From Archilochus colubris (lineage: Eukaryota; Chordata; Aves; Apodiformes; Trochilidae): a stretch of DNA of 64,000 nt. Positions 33,606 through 48,445 of this stretch are shown here, one piece after another; position 1 is the stretch's first letter, and every line of letters starts with the position of its first letter. The notes beneath the pieces are model-generated. The model saw only the letters and a list, made by a program, of their open reading frames with translations. It searched no databases and was not told the origin of the DNA. The stretch spans positions 2,365,269 through 2,429,268 of the forward strand of contig CM041102.1 of the NCBI GenBank assembly GCA_023079485.1, given 5' to 3'. The position numbers were made by a program, and so were the translations under genes.

Positions 33606-36600
33606 CAAAGTGATGCCTGCCCTGCTCAGACTGGCTCAGGAAGATTTGCTGTGCTGAGGACCAGCCCTGCTGGGCTGAGCTCCTGATTCCAAGGCAGAGG
33701 GGGGGGGAGAATCATGTGCTTGCTCAGAGGATGCTCCAAAACCCTCATCATTGTCACAATTTTAGCAAATAACCAGGTGACAGATGCTCTCTGTTAACCC
33801 CTTCCTGCCTCCAAGGGGAAGATAAATAGGGGAATAAGGGAGAAAGACTTTAAGGTTGGGGAAAAAAAAATAAATCAAACCTAGAATAGGTTTAATGAAG
33901 TAGTAACAATGGGACCTGGCATATCCACCTTTCTCTTTAATTTTAATTTTTTTTTCCCTTTGTGAAGAGGGGCTGGAAGGGGAAGAGAAGCTTTGTATGC
34001 CTAGGGGATGAACTGAGGACAGGTCTTGACTTGATTCTGTGTCCTGATTTATTACTCCTCTGGAGTCTGCCTCAGTCACAGAAAGTTAGAGGTTGGAAGG
34101 GACCTCAAAAGATCATGGGTCACCTACAGGAGGTCATGCAGGAGCACATCCAGGTGGGTTTTTAATGTCCCCAAAGAAGGAGACTCCACAAGCTCCCTGG
34201 GCAGCCTGGGCCAGGGCTCCCTCAGAGTAAAAAAGTTTCCTTGTTAATATATGGAACTCCCAATGCTCCAGTTCATATCCATTGCCTCTTGTCCTATATT
34301 TGGACAAGATCCTGGCACCATCCTCCTGGCTCTCTCCCTTTACATATTTATAAACATTAATGACATCACCCCTCAAACATCTACAATATCTGCATCTTAG
34401 TTAAAAGTTAGGGGGTGGGTTTTTGGGTTTTTTCCACTAGGCAGAGCAAAAGCCAGCAGATCCAGCTCCTTTCCATTTGCAAGCCCAGCCCCTGTCCCAG
34501 TTGGTTCCTTTTCCTTCCCATCCTCACCCTTGCTGCTTCCAGGGATGCTGTGATGAGTGATGGAGGGGCAGGAGAGCTCCCCAGCCACCCCACTCAGCCT
34601 GGGGATGAAATCCAAGCCACTTCCCTTTAGAAGCACAGATCCAGTCAAGAGATGTTTGTTTGTTTTAAGCATGGCTTGGATTGGGCAGAGCTGCTGTGCC
34701 CTGCCTGGGCTGGGGGCACTGCACCAGTTTGCAAACACAACCTTTGCCATCCAGAGAAGAGTGAGAGTCCCATCCTCTCCTCTGCCTGCAGCAGCACTCC
34801 AGAACATTTCTGTTGCCTCTTGATGCACTGAGAAACATCACAGAGTTTGCCAGAGGAAAGATTTTTTTTTTCTGTGTGTGTGGTTTGTTGTCGGGCTCTA
34901 TTTTTTTTTTTTTCCCCCCTTTTAATACTCTTGGCCAAGACACGAGAACTTCCTGAGTAACTTTGCAGAGAACTCCACAACAATATGCTCTGTTTGCTTT
35001 TTATAACATAAATAAATCTGAAGATCTGCCAAGGAGGAAGAGGGGGAGGAAGCCAGAGACAAGGGAGGTGATGGTGTAAGGAATGGCTTTTGGCAGAGAA
35101 AAAAACCTGAGTGAAAAAACGGGTGTGTGGACAAAGGAGCCCTGAGAGCTTCTGGGACAACCAGCAAGCCCAGCCCAGGGAGGCTCAGCATCTACAGGCA
35201 CAGTGCAAAGGACAACACTGGGTTCCCTTCAAACCTTCCCCTTAAGGTAAGGCTAAAATACTCTTCTTAAATAAAACTTGGTATTTAACAGGCATGAAAA
35301 CATCCAGGAATGACCGAAACTCTTAATAAATAGTGAGAAGAGGTGTAGGTGGGACACTGGGTGTCTTTCTAAGAGGCTGAGTTAAGCTTGTGATTAAGCT
35401 TAGTGACTATTTAAAGGTGACAGAGTCTTTTTCCTGTTAATTTGATCTGAAAAATCACAGCAGCTGAATTCAGTCTGCAGCAGAGGTGAATTTCCAGGTT
35501 CAGCTCAGCTCAGGCATTTCAGAAATCAGCCCATGTGAGGCACAGGCTTCTCTCCCTCCCTGCAGCATAAGCTAAAAATCAAAACTAAAACCTCTCCTGT
35601 CTTTTTTACACACTTAAAAGTTCCCCCTGCAGCACTGAAGGAGCAATGAGAGCAGTTCTGAGGTGTCCCCAAATGTCTGAACTCTGCAGGAGTGCAGAGG
35701 GGGGACAGGGGACACTTGGGACATCCCTAGCAGCTAAACCCCCACCTGGGTGTGAAGCTGAAATTCCAGCAGTGTGTCAGGTTGTGAGGATCACCCTATG
35801 GGACTGTTAAAATGAAGGAGAACCTGGGAAGCTGCTTTAGCTGGGACACAAATCCCACTCCAGTTGTGGAAACGCGTGTGGGTGATCCATACTGTCCTAC
35901 ACCTTCCTTCTGCCAGGTGAAAAAGTGACCCAGCAATTGCAAGTTTCACTTCAGGGTCTCCTCAAAGAAGTCTGAGGATCATTAGCAGGGGGGAAATGGA
36001 GATTTTTGTACACCTGGATTCAGTGGGTTTATCTGCAAGAGAAAATCCTATCAGCAGAGTGATGGCAAAACAGCTGATTTCTGCCTCTGACCCTGTGTCC
36101 CTGCCCCTCCTCTGCCCTGCCAGGACAGGGAGAACCATTTTTGCAGCTGCTTTTCCAGCATTTTGATGCCTCAGTCCAGCAGAACCATGCCTCTCCTGCT
36201 GGCTGGATAGAAATCTTGGGGAAAAGATAATTTCTGTCTTGTCTGTCAGCACCAGGAGGCATCATTCCCTGCAGGGAAGCAGACAGTGTAAATCCTCCCC
36301 CTGTCTCACAGGAAGCTTGGAAAGGATTAGATGTACAAATGCTCTGATTTTTCGACCTGAGACTGCACTTCAAGAAGATCAATACCTTGTCTGAAAGCAG
36401 ATTTTAGCCACCTGTGTGACAGCAGAGCAGCTTGGCTCAGTGTAACCCCTTTGAATTTGGTTACTTCATCTTTTTGCTCGCTGGAGTTATTAATGATTAT
36501 TTTATGATTATTTTTATATGGGGATCTCTCTCCTGTAATTGTTACCTTGACAGCTGGCTCCATGCCTACTTGAATTTTCCCCCACCAGCCTTAACCCAGG

Positions 36601-37267
36601 GAGGAAACCTTTGCTTTGCCTCGACACCTTTTCAGTGATGCTGCCATCTCCTCTGGAGTGTCACAACACCGAGTGCTCCAAGCTCTTTGCTCTCTCATTT
36701 CCCATGAATATCCCTGACAGTGACAGCTCTCCAAAAACACTTCCAAGAATTTGTTCTCTTGTAGCTCCGAGCTGCTTCCAATCTCTTCCTGCATGAGCTC
36801 AGCTCCTCTTGCTGCCAGGACTTGCTCAACACTTCTTGGTGCCGAGCCCACAGCCTGTCAGAATTACGAGCAAAAAACATTCCAGTGATTTTTTTTCATC
36901 AACCAGGTTTTGTTGTTGCTTCTCAAATATGAAGGCCATCCAAGCCAATCTGGTCCTGCAGCCTGACATTCCTTTTTTTAGTTCAGAAATAACTCCTCCC
37001 CATGCTGCAGCACAGAGCTGTGAAACTTGGGTTCTGATGGTTGTCCCTGTCCCACTGCTGGGCACTGGGATGGTGGTGAGGAGCAGAAGTCTTCCTGATC
37101 CCTCCTAGAAGCTGTGCTGCAGGTCTGAGCTGCTTTACCTCTCTCCCTGGCAGTAAAAAAAGGCAGAAAAATATTTGCACACAGGCAGGGGGCATGAAAA
37201 TGAAAGCAGTGGCTGCTGCTCTGCCTCCTGTTGCATCTCCAAATGGTTTTGGAAATGTCATTTCTAG
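33606..37267. other. Intergenic region between genes A and B
   Basis: Holds one old CR1 (34075-34385) and no recognisable coding exon. It should contain the promoter and noncoding first exon of gene B. A possible donor (AAG followed by gtaagg at 35246) is the best-looking 5'UTR exon end seen, without other support. Confidence 0.6.
34075..34385 (-). mobile_element. Old CR1 fragment, antisense, intergenic
   Basis: Reverse-complement CR1 3' region: aggttggaagggacctc, gggcagcctgggccagggctcc, ttgcctcttgtcc, tcacccctcaaac. Clearly diverged. Confidence 0.8.
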
Positions 37268-37377
37268 GTTCAGGGATGAGGACACTTCAGAGAAATAGGA
37301 GTGTGTTGCAGCAAACTAAAATCCTCTTGTGGAAAAATGTGCTTCTCAAGTGGAGGATGAAAATGCAGAGCTTTCAG
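37268..37377 (+). CDS. Gene B exon 1 (first coding exon; CDS from 37276)
   Basis: Acceptor tttctag, 8 nt of 5'UTR, ATG at 37276. Residues 1-34 with [18 protein letters not shown] at the end. Donor gtaagc, normal, where gene A has GC. Confidence 0.92.
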
Positions 37378-40300
37378 GTAAGCTAAAAAGAAAATTAAAA
37401 AGAAAATAAAGTTAAAAGAGAAAAAAAAAAAAAAAAAAGGGAGAAACTAACTTCTGAAGAGTGGCCAGTCCCTGCCTGCCCCTGTGCTTCAGGTTTGTTT
37501 TGTGAAGCTGAACATCAAAATACTTCTGAAAATCCTTGTCTGGGAACAAACAAAGGCTTTATGGTTTTTAACTGATAATATTTCTGTCTCTGATGTGATG
37601 CATGAGAGCTCAGGTGGGCTCTTTGAGCAGAGCAGTTTCCTGAGCTGAGATGCAGGATGCAGAAACCTCACTGGTGAGTTGACACCTAAGAAGACTCTTG
37701 TGTGACTGATTGCCTCTTATATTTTAATCCTACAGAGAATTAGCTTTTATACTATTCTGTGATTAAATTTGTCTGCTCTGCCCTTCCCAGGAGTGGATGC
37801 TGTCTCTGCTCTTCCTGCTGCTGATGTTCCTGGTGAGCATGTTCATGGTGAACATCCCCTACCCCGAGGTGCCTTACAGCCCCCTGGGGCACTTGGATGA
37901 TCCTGCCTATGATGCCACTGGGGTCACCATTGCCTTTACACCCATCACTGGGACCACCAGGCAGATAATGAATAAAGTGGCCTTGAACTCTGTAATGAGA
38001 GGTATGATTTGCCTTGTAAAGGTTTAGCTTTGTCATAATTTAACCAGTTATGTATCGTGGCTGGGTGGTTCTCCAGGATCATCGGTTGGCAGAGAAAATT
38101 CACAGCAAGTCCTTCATTCTCAGTGTTTCTTCTCTAGTATTTATCTAGTATTTCACTTGCTGGTGGGGTCTCTGTGTGCTTCTGAGCTGTAAAGCCCTGC
38201 TTTTGTAGAATAATGCTATTAATGCACATTGGTTCAGTTGTTTGAGAGTCACTTCATCCCAGCTCCTGAATTACTAAGAATTTCTAGTAAACCCAAGAAA
38301 ACTAAAACTAAAAAAAGGAAGAGCTGCAACACTAAATAAACCCAGAATATACACCTCATGCCTGTGCACACAGTTCCAGACTTGCAGGAACTCATTGCAA
38401 TGGGTGTTTTCATTTTCAGTGTATTTTTCTTACAAATTACAGGTATAAAACTAGAAGCACTGGACAACGAGAGAGCCCTGGAGCAAGCCTGGATTTCAGA
38501 TAAGGAAATTATAGGGGTTGTTTTTAAAGACAATTCCTCCTATCACCTCAGGTTTCCATCTGGGAAAGTGGTTATTCCAAACGACAACTTTGGCTACATA
38601 GGTAACACAAAATGAGAATATGAGGGTGGGTGCTCACCTGGCATTGGTTGGCATCACTTTGGTGTGATTTATTCATGGTAAATGACTTGCTAAATTGTTC
38701 ATTTATTAATTTTGGCTGCTGGCCACTGTCTATTTATTCAATTTCTCATCGTGCATGTTTATCACTCATTTTGTAGTGAAAAAAAATTTCTTTTCACTAC
38801 TTTTCACTGCTCTTCCCTCCCATGCCTTTAACCTCTCATCCTTCCAGATAACTGCTACAATTTCTCATCCCGGTTCTGTGACAGCCCAAGGTACTGGTAC
38901 AAAGGTTTCCTGTCCCTGCAGTCCAGCATCAATGCTGCCATTATAGAGGTAAATCCCATCTATGAACTGATGTAAGTTCCCCTTTTTTTTTTCTTTTAAA
39001 CTTGGTATAGGAAAGACAAATTGTTCCATGACAATAGGAAGGGATGGGCTTGTCAGGACATTCTGCAGAGAAGCAGCTGTCTTAAAATACCATTATTGGC
39101 AGTGAGAACCTGAATGGAGTTGCAGCAGAAAACTGTGGCTTTCCATTTAATTTTGGTTTCTCTTCACAATGATTCACTCTCTCAAAGGCTGGGGACCAAG
39201 CCTAACACCACGGTTTGATTTAGGGTATTTCTCAGATTCCAAGGAAAAGGTGATCCTGGCAGGAGGCTGGGCTGATGTGAATAGCTTCTGGAGGCAGAGT
39301 ATCTACTTAGTTTCCAAGTAGGCATGTCTGCCATTTCTTGTCCTCCTTTTCCAAATTGTTCCTTACAAAATTCCAGGGGCCATTCCACCTGGATGGGCAC
39401 TTCCAGGTTGCTATTTTCCCCTGGGAGAAAAATGGGATCTTGTGGGGTGTGAGACACTTGAGGAGCCCTTCCCCTGGGGCTTTATTCCATTACTTATTGA
39501 TGGATGCTCTCAATTGGCACTAAGAAGTAAATTATAGGGACGAGGAATCAGAAGGTTCCTTAGGTAAATGCATCTCACTGTAGAAAATAAACTGAATACT
39601 GAGATGTTGGCCTTGAATTCCTTTAGGTGGTGGCAAATCATTCTGTTTGGGAAGAAATGAAATCAATTGCTGGTGTCCGGATGAAGTCCCGGAGTGTCAT
39701 CTCCTCCATCACACTGGAGTACAGCTTTTTCATGATCACCATCGTGATGTGTTTCTCTCCATTCATGTATTTCTTGTCCATGAATATTGTAAAAGAAAGG
39801 AAGAAGCTCAAAGTGTTGATGAAGAGGATGGGGCTGCAGGATGTTGCGTTTTGGTGAGCTCTTTTTCGGATGAAGCCTCTGCATGCAAATAATCAGTATC
39901 CTCCTGGACACTTGAGTTAGTGAGTTAAGTCATAGAATCATGGAATGGTTTGTGTTGGAAGAGATCTCAAAGATCACCCTGTCCCATGGGCAGGGACACC
40001 TCCCACAGCCCAGGTTCCTCTAAGCCCCATCCAACCTTCAGCACTGCCAGGGATGGGGCAGCCACGGCTTCTGGGGGCAACCAGGGGCTCAGCACCATCA
40101 TGCTGAAGAATTTCTTCTTAATGAGTTCCTAAGTTTTCTCCAGTACTCTAAAGACAAACCAGAGGGTTAGGTATGGCAGCAGTATGTTTCTCCTTGGCTA
40201 TTTCTGTCTAAGTTGTGCTCTGTTCTGCAAAGAACGTGAGTGAGTTGACCCTAGAAAATTATATTTTTTTAAAATATTTTAATTCACAACCACTCTCCCA

Positions 40301-43300
40301 TGCATCTGAAGTTGCACCAACAGTTCTTAATTAAGTTCTTAATGACACCTTTCCCTCTTCAGGCTCTCCTGGAGTCTCCTGTATGCTGTTTATGTGCTGG
40401 TCCTCTCCTGCTTGCTGACAGCCCTGGCAGTGCAGGACCCCTTCTACCTCAGCAGCTTCCCTGCCGTCTCACTCCTGTTTTTCCTCTATGGCCTGGCATG
40501 TGTAAGTCAGGTTTTAAAGCCAACTTTTTTCCCCATGTGATTTATGACTGTGCTGGTGAGCTTAAATATGACCCAGAGCCTTCTGCCCAGTGCTTGTGAC
40601 CTTTCTATGATGGCACCAACTGAGGGGATTCTCCACCAGTCACTTGCATTACATCCTAAAGGGCTGACAGGCAGCAGGTTGGCTGCAAAAGTCCTGATTT
40701 AAGTCTAAAATCAATCTGTTAAGGACATTAATGTATTTATTACATGGTCCCAGCTCACCAGAAATCTCTCTGCCTGGCCAAAGGAGATGGAGATGTTCAA
40801 GAGATTTATTCCCTCCAGGGACTGAAGGAAAGTTCTGTTCTTACAGGTCCACCTGGTTTTCCTGCTCTGCTCCCTCTTCAGGACCTCCAAACTTGCAGGC
40901 TCCATGGGGTTCCTCATCACCTTTCTCTTTGGATGCCTGAGCCTTGCTGTGCTGATAGAAAATCTTCCTGAACCTCTGCAGCTGTTTTTTGGGGTCTTCT
41001 GTCCTTTTGCATTCAATGCTGGGATTGCAAAGGTATGGGGCATCACCTCTGCAGCTGGACCTGGGCCCTCTCAGGGGTGGGGGACAGAGTAGATTTTGTG
41101 TCAGGTTGTGACAATCAAAGACCCCTCTGTACATCACTGGCAGAGGAAGGCAGAAGAAATCAGAGTTTTCAATTTGAAATAATGGATTTTCCACACCTAT
41201 GAAATCTCCAGGCACTTTTCTCTCATATCCATGCCTCGTTTTGAAACATCCACATGAACTGAGCTGCTTTGGGCAGCAAAGAAGGGCTCCAATCCCCCTA
41301 TCCCAACCCCCCATTTAAAAAGCTGATGAATTCAAAGCAAACCACCCCCCTCTTTGTCCCAAATCATCTGCTGCTCTGCACGTCTGTCCTGTCCAGATGG
41401 ACCCGAGGAAGCCCCAGCACACAACAGACCCATTATCCACCAGGGCAGCCAGGAGGTGACTTGGGGCCACCAGCTCTTGGCCACCCAGTCATTCCCCTCC
41501 TCCTGCAGCAGCTGTTCCAGGTCACAGAAAGAAAGCAAAAGACAATCTGAGTTTTCTGCTGCAGCCCATCCCCACTTTGGACAATTCTGGGCAGTTTCTT
41601 GCTTTTCCCTCCATCCTGTCTCCATAACTCTGAGTGATGCTTTGTAGCTCCAGTTATTTAATATCTGATTCCCTGCTACATAAAACAAAAGGCAACTGTC
41701 TGGGAGAGGAGATTTCTGCACCAGCAGAGAAAGAAACTGAGTTTATTGCTGATTTCCCATATGGTTAAATCAATCACTATGTAAAATGTGTCTTCTGTCA
41801 CGTCAAGGGTGCCAATGTCACGTTTCTGGAATGATTGTCTATAAATCTCTGATTTTTTTTCTGATTTCTGGAAAATTCTGAACGAAAACATAAGCTACTA
41901 AATTGATTTCCCTTCCTCCCTCAAAAGGAAAAGAAATTGTTCAGCACTTCAGATGAGTTATGGGCTAACAAAATCAATGGCATCCATGGTGTGATGGCAT
42001 GTGCCTACTATTCCAGCCTGAAAAAATTTTCTTATTTGTCCTTTATTTCAGATTTTTCACTTAGAAAAATATGGAATAGGTTTCTGTTTTTCTAACCTTA
42101 TGGAGGAATCCTACTTCTTGTTTTCAACTTACATGATGCTGGTCTTTGACTCAGTCTTGTACCTGCTCTTAGCACTGTACTTCGACAAAGTTCTGCCAGG
42201 TAGGGATGATTTATTCTCATGATCATCCTTTCTCCTTTCATACTTTTGATTAATACAGACTGAGTGCAATAGCTCCTGAAGGAAATGAAGGGCTGCTGCA
42301 TTCTCCAAGTCAATGAAAATAGGGTTTTGACTAAAAAAAAATTTATTAGAGCTCTGTGTGGCTTTGCTGCTCTGAGCAGCAATGGGTAATTCCCAAAGCA
42401 AAGACAACAAAGTACTTACTACTATATTTTCCTCCCTAATCATGCTGCTGTTGAACTCCTTGTGAGTAAATCATGGTATAGTGTGTGGGTTCATATTTTA
42501 ATTAAGTAAGTAAAATATTGAATTGATCAGATATAACCCTGAAGACATCCCTCTTGTCTCATCCACCCCAACTCCAAACCTCTGGTCAAAGTGCCAATTT
42601 TGAGGCCCCCCAGTACTTATTAGAAGCTCCTAAATGTTTACTCCAGGATGAAATCCTGATTGTGACTTTTGTCAATGACAGGACATCTTATTTTCTTTCC
42701 TGCCAGGCAAATATGGCATCCCAGATCCCCCTTTCTTCTGCCTGAAGCCTTCGTTCTGGGTGCAGAGCAGGAGAAGCCTCACCAGGGAGATGCCAATAAC
42801 TGCAACAAATCCTGAGGAATTCTTGGGTGATGACACAGAGCCAGTGCCCCCCGAATTCCTGGGGAAAGAGGCCATCAGGTTAAGAGAGAAGGAATTGCTA
42901 TTCACCCTTTTTGAGCTGGGTAGCTTGGCTTCAAAACTCCCCCAGACCGTGGCTTCTGCCACCAGCTTTGTTTTGACCCATCTGGGCAGTTTCTATGTTT
43001 GCAAAACAGGCAAAGATTAAAGATTAGGTACAGATGAGATAAAGAAAAGGATTCAGGCTGGCTGACCATGGCTTTGAAGCCTGGGCAATGGTGTTCATGC
43101 CTGTGTATGGAGCATGCCCCAAATCCCTGAACCTCAGGGTTGCCTCCCTCTGGCTTTCCATGCCACTTCTGTCATGGTTTTTAGACTCATAAGGATGAAA
43201 AATGGCACCAAGGAAATTTATTTACAGCTATCCTGAAATAATATCCTCCTTGCCTTCCTTTTAGACTCCACAATGTCAAAAAAACCTACAAAAAGAAAGA

Positions 43301-46300
43301 CAAGAAGACAGAAGCCTTAAGAGGTAGGCAAGCTGCAATATTGATTCCTGTTACAGGTGAGGAAAAACAGTTGTGCAAAGACTGCAGTCACAGAAGTGAA
43401 ACAGCACTTCCATTGCTTGAAAATTCATGTGAAATATTAATTTATGCAAGAGATCACCGTTTTGTTTAGCTGTTCCTGACTTTCTATTCCTAATGAAAGA
43501 AATGAAAGTTTCATTCTATCGTTGTACTTCTCCCTTTTCTACTAACCACAAGGCAGATTCTTATGCCTTTAATTCAAGGCTGGCAGAACTTTACCCCACT
43601 TTAGCACAGTAAATAGTAATAATAATATTAATTATTACTACTCATCCCTCCTACCTCTTCACTTGTCTCCCTTCAACAACGAAGGGAGGCAATTCAAACC
43701 TCCTTTCTTCCCCAGTCTGATGGTTTTTTCATTCTAGGTTTGTCTTTAAACATTTATGAGGGTCAGATCACTGCCTTACTTGGTCACAGTGGGGCTGGGA
43801 AGACAACCCTGTTAAACGTGCTGGCTGGGCTTACTTTGCCTTCTGCAGGTAGGATGGCAGATGGTGGGTTAGGGGGGGATGGATCCCCAAGCTGCAAAAC
43901 CCACTTTGTGCCACCTCATGGTGTTTATTCCTCTAAACAGGCTCTGCAACCATCTACAACTGCAAGCTCTCTGAAAGGGGAGACAGGGAAGGGATTAGGG
44001 AGCTGGTTGGCATTTGCCCACAGTTCAACATGCAGTTTGAAGCCCTAACAGTGAAAGAAAATCTGAAAACTTTTGCTGAAATCAAAGGCATCCAGTCCAA
44101 AGAGGTGGAGAGAGAGGTGAGCACGGGTTCCCCTTCCCTTGCCTCACTTTGCTGGAGGCAAATCCAATGCTTCAGGAGAGGTTTCTTTCACTTTGGAGAC
44201 CTCCAAGGGTCCACCTGGCTGTGTCTTCTGAACATTGAAATTCTGGGGTTGGAGAAACCACTCTGCTCCCACCCCAAGGAGATGAAGGGATGTAGCAGGG
44301 TTGGTTTGGGAAGGAGATGGACCCTGGTACATGCTGTCAGCTCCTGCACAGCTAACAAAGGCTGGAAGGATGATTGGTGTTGAGAATGGACGTCCTTGTG
44401 CTGTTCTAGGTGCAAAACATTTTGGAAATGCTGGAGATCAGTGACATCCAAGACACTCAAGCTGAGAAGCTGAGTGGTGGGCAGAAACGCAAGTTGTCCC
44501 TTGGGATTGCACTGCTTGGAAACCCCCAGGTAAAGCAGCAGGGATGGCCCTGCAATGCAGGGAATATTCAGGTCCAACATCACTAAAGCCTTATGGATTT
44601 ACTTGGCTCCTGATTTCAGACCCCTTTAAAGTCCTCATAACTCTTAAAATGTAATAATTTGGATTTCGGGGGAATTCCAAACCCCTAAGATGTGTGATTG
44701 TTCCAGCAAAAAATAATGTCTGATCCTCTCTTTTCTGCAGGTTTTGCTCCTGGATGAGCCCACAGCTGGGCTGGATCCTCTTTCCAGACATCAGGTGTGG
44801 AGCCTCCTCAAGGAGCAGAGAGCTGGCCGGGTGATTGTGTTCAGCACCCAGCTGATGGATGAGGCTGATGTCCTGGCAGGTCAGCACAGCTCCAGCATCC
44901 CTGATAACCTGGAGCAGAAATTCCATGTGGGGTTCAGACCCCTTCCTCCCCCCCAAAAAAAACCCCAAGTTTTGAACTGCTGCTGCTCTGCACTATAAAT
45001 CAATTTGGTTTTTTCTTCCTTCAGACCGCAAGGCTTTTATCTCACACGGGAGGCTGAAGTGTGTTGGATCTTCCCTGTTCCTGAAGAAAAAATGGGGGAT
45101 TGGCTATCATCTCAGGTATCTAGTTCAGAAATCAGTATCTGGGGACATACAGATACCAGGAACCTGTGTGGGGGAACTGCAAACAGCTGTCATCAAAACA
45201 AGAAAACGACCTGACTGAATATTCAGTTAACTGAACTGAAGCAGAGTTTTACTCTGAAGGAATGAGTGAAGTGTGCTGGGCTTTCCATTTTTTCCATCCT
45301 AGAAAATACAGTGGTGGTTGTTTGGTTGTGTTGTTTTTGCTTGGGTTTTTATTTTTGAAACTCAGCATCTGTTTGGGTTTTTTTTTCTGAACTGCACAGG
45401 ATCCATGTCAGTGAGTCTTGTGACCTGGAGAAGGTGACAGCTCTGGTGAGAGGGCACATCCCCAATGTCAGGTTCTCAGGACACAGTCAGTATGAGCTGA
45501 GATATAAACTGCCATTAGAAAACACAAATAAATTCCCAGGTAATGTATATGGAAAGAATTGAGAATAGTCCATAGAGAAAAAAAACAATCACAAAAGTGG
45601 GGAGTTTTCTACAGGACTTTTTAGACCTCTTGCATTTTGCTTCCCCCCCAAACTCATTTGCAGCATCCATGTGCTTAAGACCAAAATGTACAGCAAATGT
45701 TTTTCTACTCTTTGTAGTGAAATCCCTGAACTGGGTTATGGGTGGTACTGAGAGTTAATTTTTCTTTCTGTTGAAAGAGAAGGTAGTGGGAAACCCCTGT
45801 CCAAGGGGCACTGCAGTGGGAGCAGGCAGAGCCTCACTCCCTGTGTCCATCACTGGTGGTCTGGGGGTCCCTCAGAGGATGCTCAGGCTGAAATTTTGGT
45901 GCTAAACAAAAAAACATCTTCAATAATTTGGCAGTTCTGCAACCCCCCAGCCCCCCTGAAACCTGGCAGCTTGTTGCTTTATCATTTTCCCTGTGGCTGG
46001 AGATGCTCCAGTCAGGTTGACTCTGCTGAACCCAAGTCTGGGCAGGAGATATGTGCTTATGCTGGGAAGCCTGAAAGCATCTGGGTTATCTCTGTCCTGC
46101 AGGTCTGTTCAGTGGCCTCGACAGCTGCTCTGACCAGGGGATTATCAACTATGGAGTTAGCATGACAACCCTGGAGGATGTCTTCCTGAGACTGGAAGAA
46201 GCAGCCAGCTTGGATCAGGAAGGTACAAGCCATGGCTGCTTTGCAATAACCCCTAGGGCTGCCTCCAAGAGCAGGTTAGGAGATGGCTCTTCATTTTTCA

Positions 46301-48372
46301 CCTCTGCAGATGAGCACATCCTTGGGGAGGAGGGGGCAGGACCATGGAGCCCTGAGGAGATGGAGCTGGGGTCCCTGCTGCTCTCAGACAAGGGGACAGT
46401 GGCAGGGGGCAGCTTGGCTCTCTGGAGGCAGCAGGTCTCTGCCATGGCATGGGTCCACTTCTTAAAGCTGAAGAGTTCAGTGAAAAACCTGAGGTCAATG
46501 TAAGTACCAAAGAGTTTCTCTGGGAGTGGGCACAGTTCCGGCCCCAGGGGGAGAGATTTCCCACCCCTGTTTTGTTGAGGATTCAGATTTATTGATATCA
46601 GGTCCTGGCTATGAGTGATCCTGGTATTAGGCTGCACTCAGAGAAGGGGAAAACTTCTGCCTTTCCAGTGCCAGTAATGTAAAAATCTCCATTTTGTGCA
46701 TTTTCAAATCTATCCTGAGTGATTTATGCAATGGATGAAGTTTTTAAAAAAAAAAAAAAAAACAAACAAAAAAACAATCACCATGGCTACAGAGGGAGGA
46801 GGCAAAAGTACTACTTTCAGGCTTCACCTTTCTTTTTTTTTTTAAATGTCTCTGATGTTGCCAGTATCTGAACTCATTTGGCCCCATCACTCTGGCATGC
46901 TGGTGGGGGCATAAGAACCAGCAGGGAGATGCTGATTTATGAGCAACTGAGAAAACTTAAAAAGCATTTCATGGCCTTAAAAAGTTGAGAAGTCCAGATC
47001 TGAAGCCCTCTCCCTGCTAGATTTGGAGGACCAAGGTTTGAGACTTCTGAAAATAAAATTGCCAAACCTTTTCAACAGAACCCCCCCCAAAGGAACCCGC
47101 CCATCGCCTCCCAGCACACAGACCCATCCTGCTGCACACACCTGTGTTCAGGCTGGTTCTTCATCTCTTTCTCAATGCAGTTTGCTGCTCTACGTGGTTT
47201 TTCTGCTTCCTCTGGTTTTGCAACTGGCCCTGGTTGCTGCCTGGCAGAGTGTGAGTGCCTGGGAGCTCTCCTCGGCTCGGTATTTCTCTCCCCTGGGGAA
47301 GAGAGCTGGCTCGGGGACAACCAACCTCCTGGTCCACAACAACACAGGTGAGGAGGAGAAGCCTGTCCTCCCCCTTTCCTATGATTCTGGGGCTTCTTGC
47401 TGCTGCAAAATAAAAAAAAAAAGTGGAAAGAGGAAGATGGAGGGGAAGCAAGGGATGATGGAGTGAGAGAAGAGCAGGAGATTGGTTTGAATGGTTTTGG
47501 GTTCAGCAGCAGGTGGGATCCTGATGCAAATGGTGTGAGAAGGGATGTTGCAGTATTGGGATCAGAAAGGACCCAGTTCTTTCTCTTTCCCTGTTCCCAA
47601 ATCCTGAGCTCTGCCCAAACCATTTCTGCATTCAGTGGGATCCTCAAACCAGGCTCCATACTGGTAAGGGCTCCCTAATGCTGAGTCAAATGAATGGTCT
47701 GCTTGCAGAGTTCTCCCTTTAACATCCCTATGAGTGGATGCTATTTTATGGTGTTTTGCCAGACTGTAATACTGTTGGCTTCATCAGACCCTCAGCAAGG
47801 AAAATACATCTTGTAGCAACTCAGCAAAAGTAGGAAAAAACCCCAACAATACAAACTTTGGTCATTGAGACTGAAATCCATTAATTTGACAGAAATTAAC
47901 GTGCAGTCACCCCCCAGTTCTGTGCTGTCTGACACACACAGCTATTAAACATCCTCTGCTTTTGTTTGGTGCTCATGGAATTAAGACAAAAAAGGGAAAA
48001 AAACAACCAACAAACCATCAAAGACTCTTTTGTTGTTCAGCATCAGGATTCCTCTGCTTCTGCCTTTCACACCAGGCACAGACATTGGAGACTTCATCCA
48101 CACCCTGGAGAGCCAAGACCTGAGAGTGGAAATAACAAGTGAGGAAAATATCACAGAGGAGCTAAAACACAACGGGGCTCTAAAAGTGTCTCTCAAGGGC
48201 CAGGTGAGGATTTTTTGGTCAACAATTAAATAATGAAGTAAAATGCCTCCACCAGCTTCACCTAAGGGATTTCTGTAGCATAGATACAGAGACCTCCAGT
48301 ACCCAGTAATTCAGTTTTTACCCAAGTGGAGGCAAAATGAATTTTTTCACCCTGGGTTCTCCTGGCAAACTC

Positions 48373-48445
<73 letters not shown>

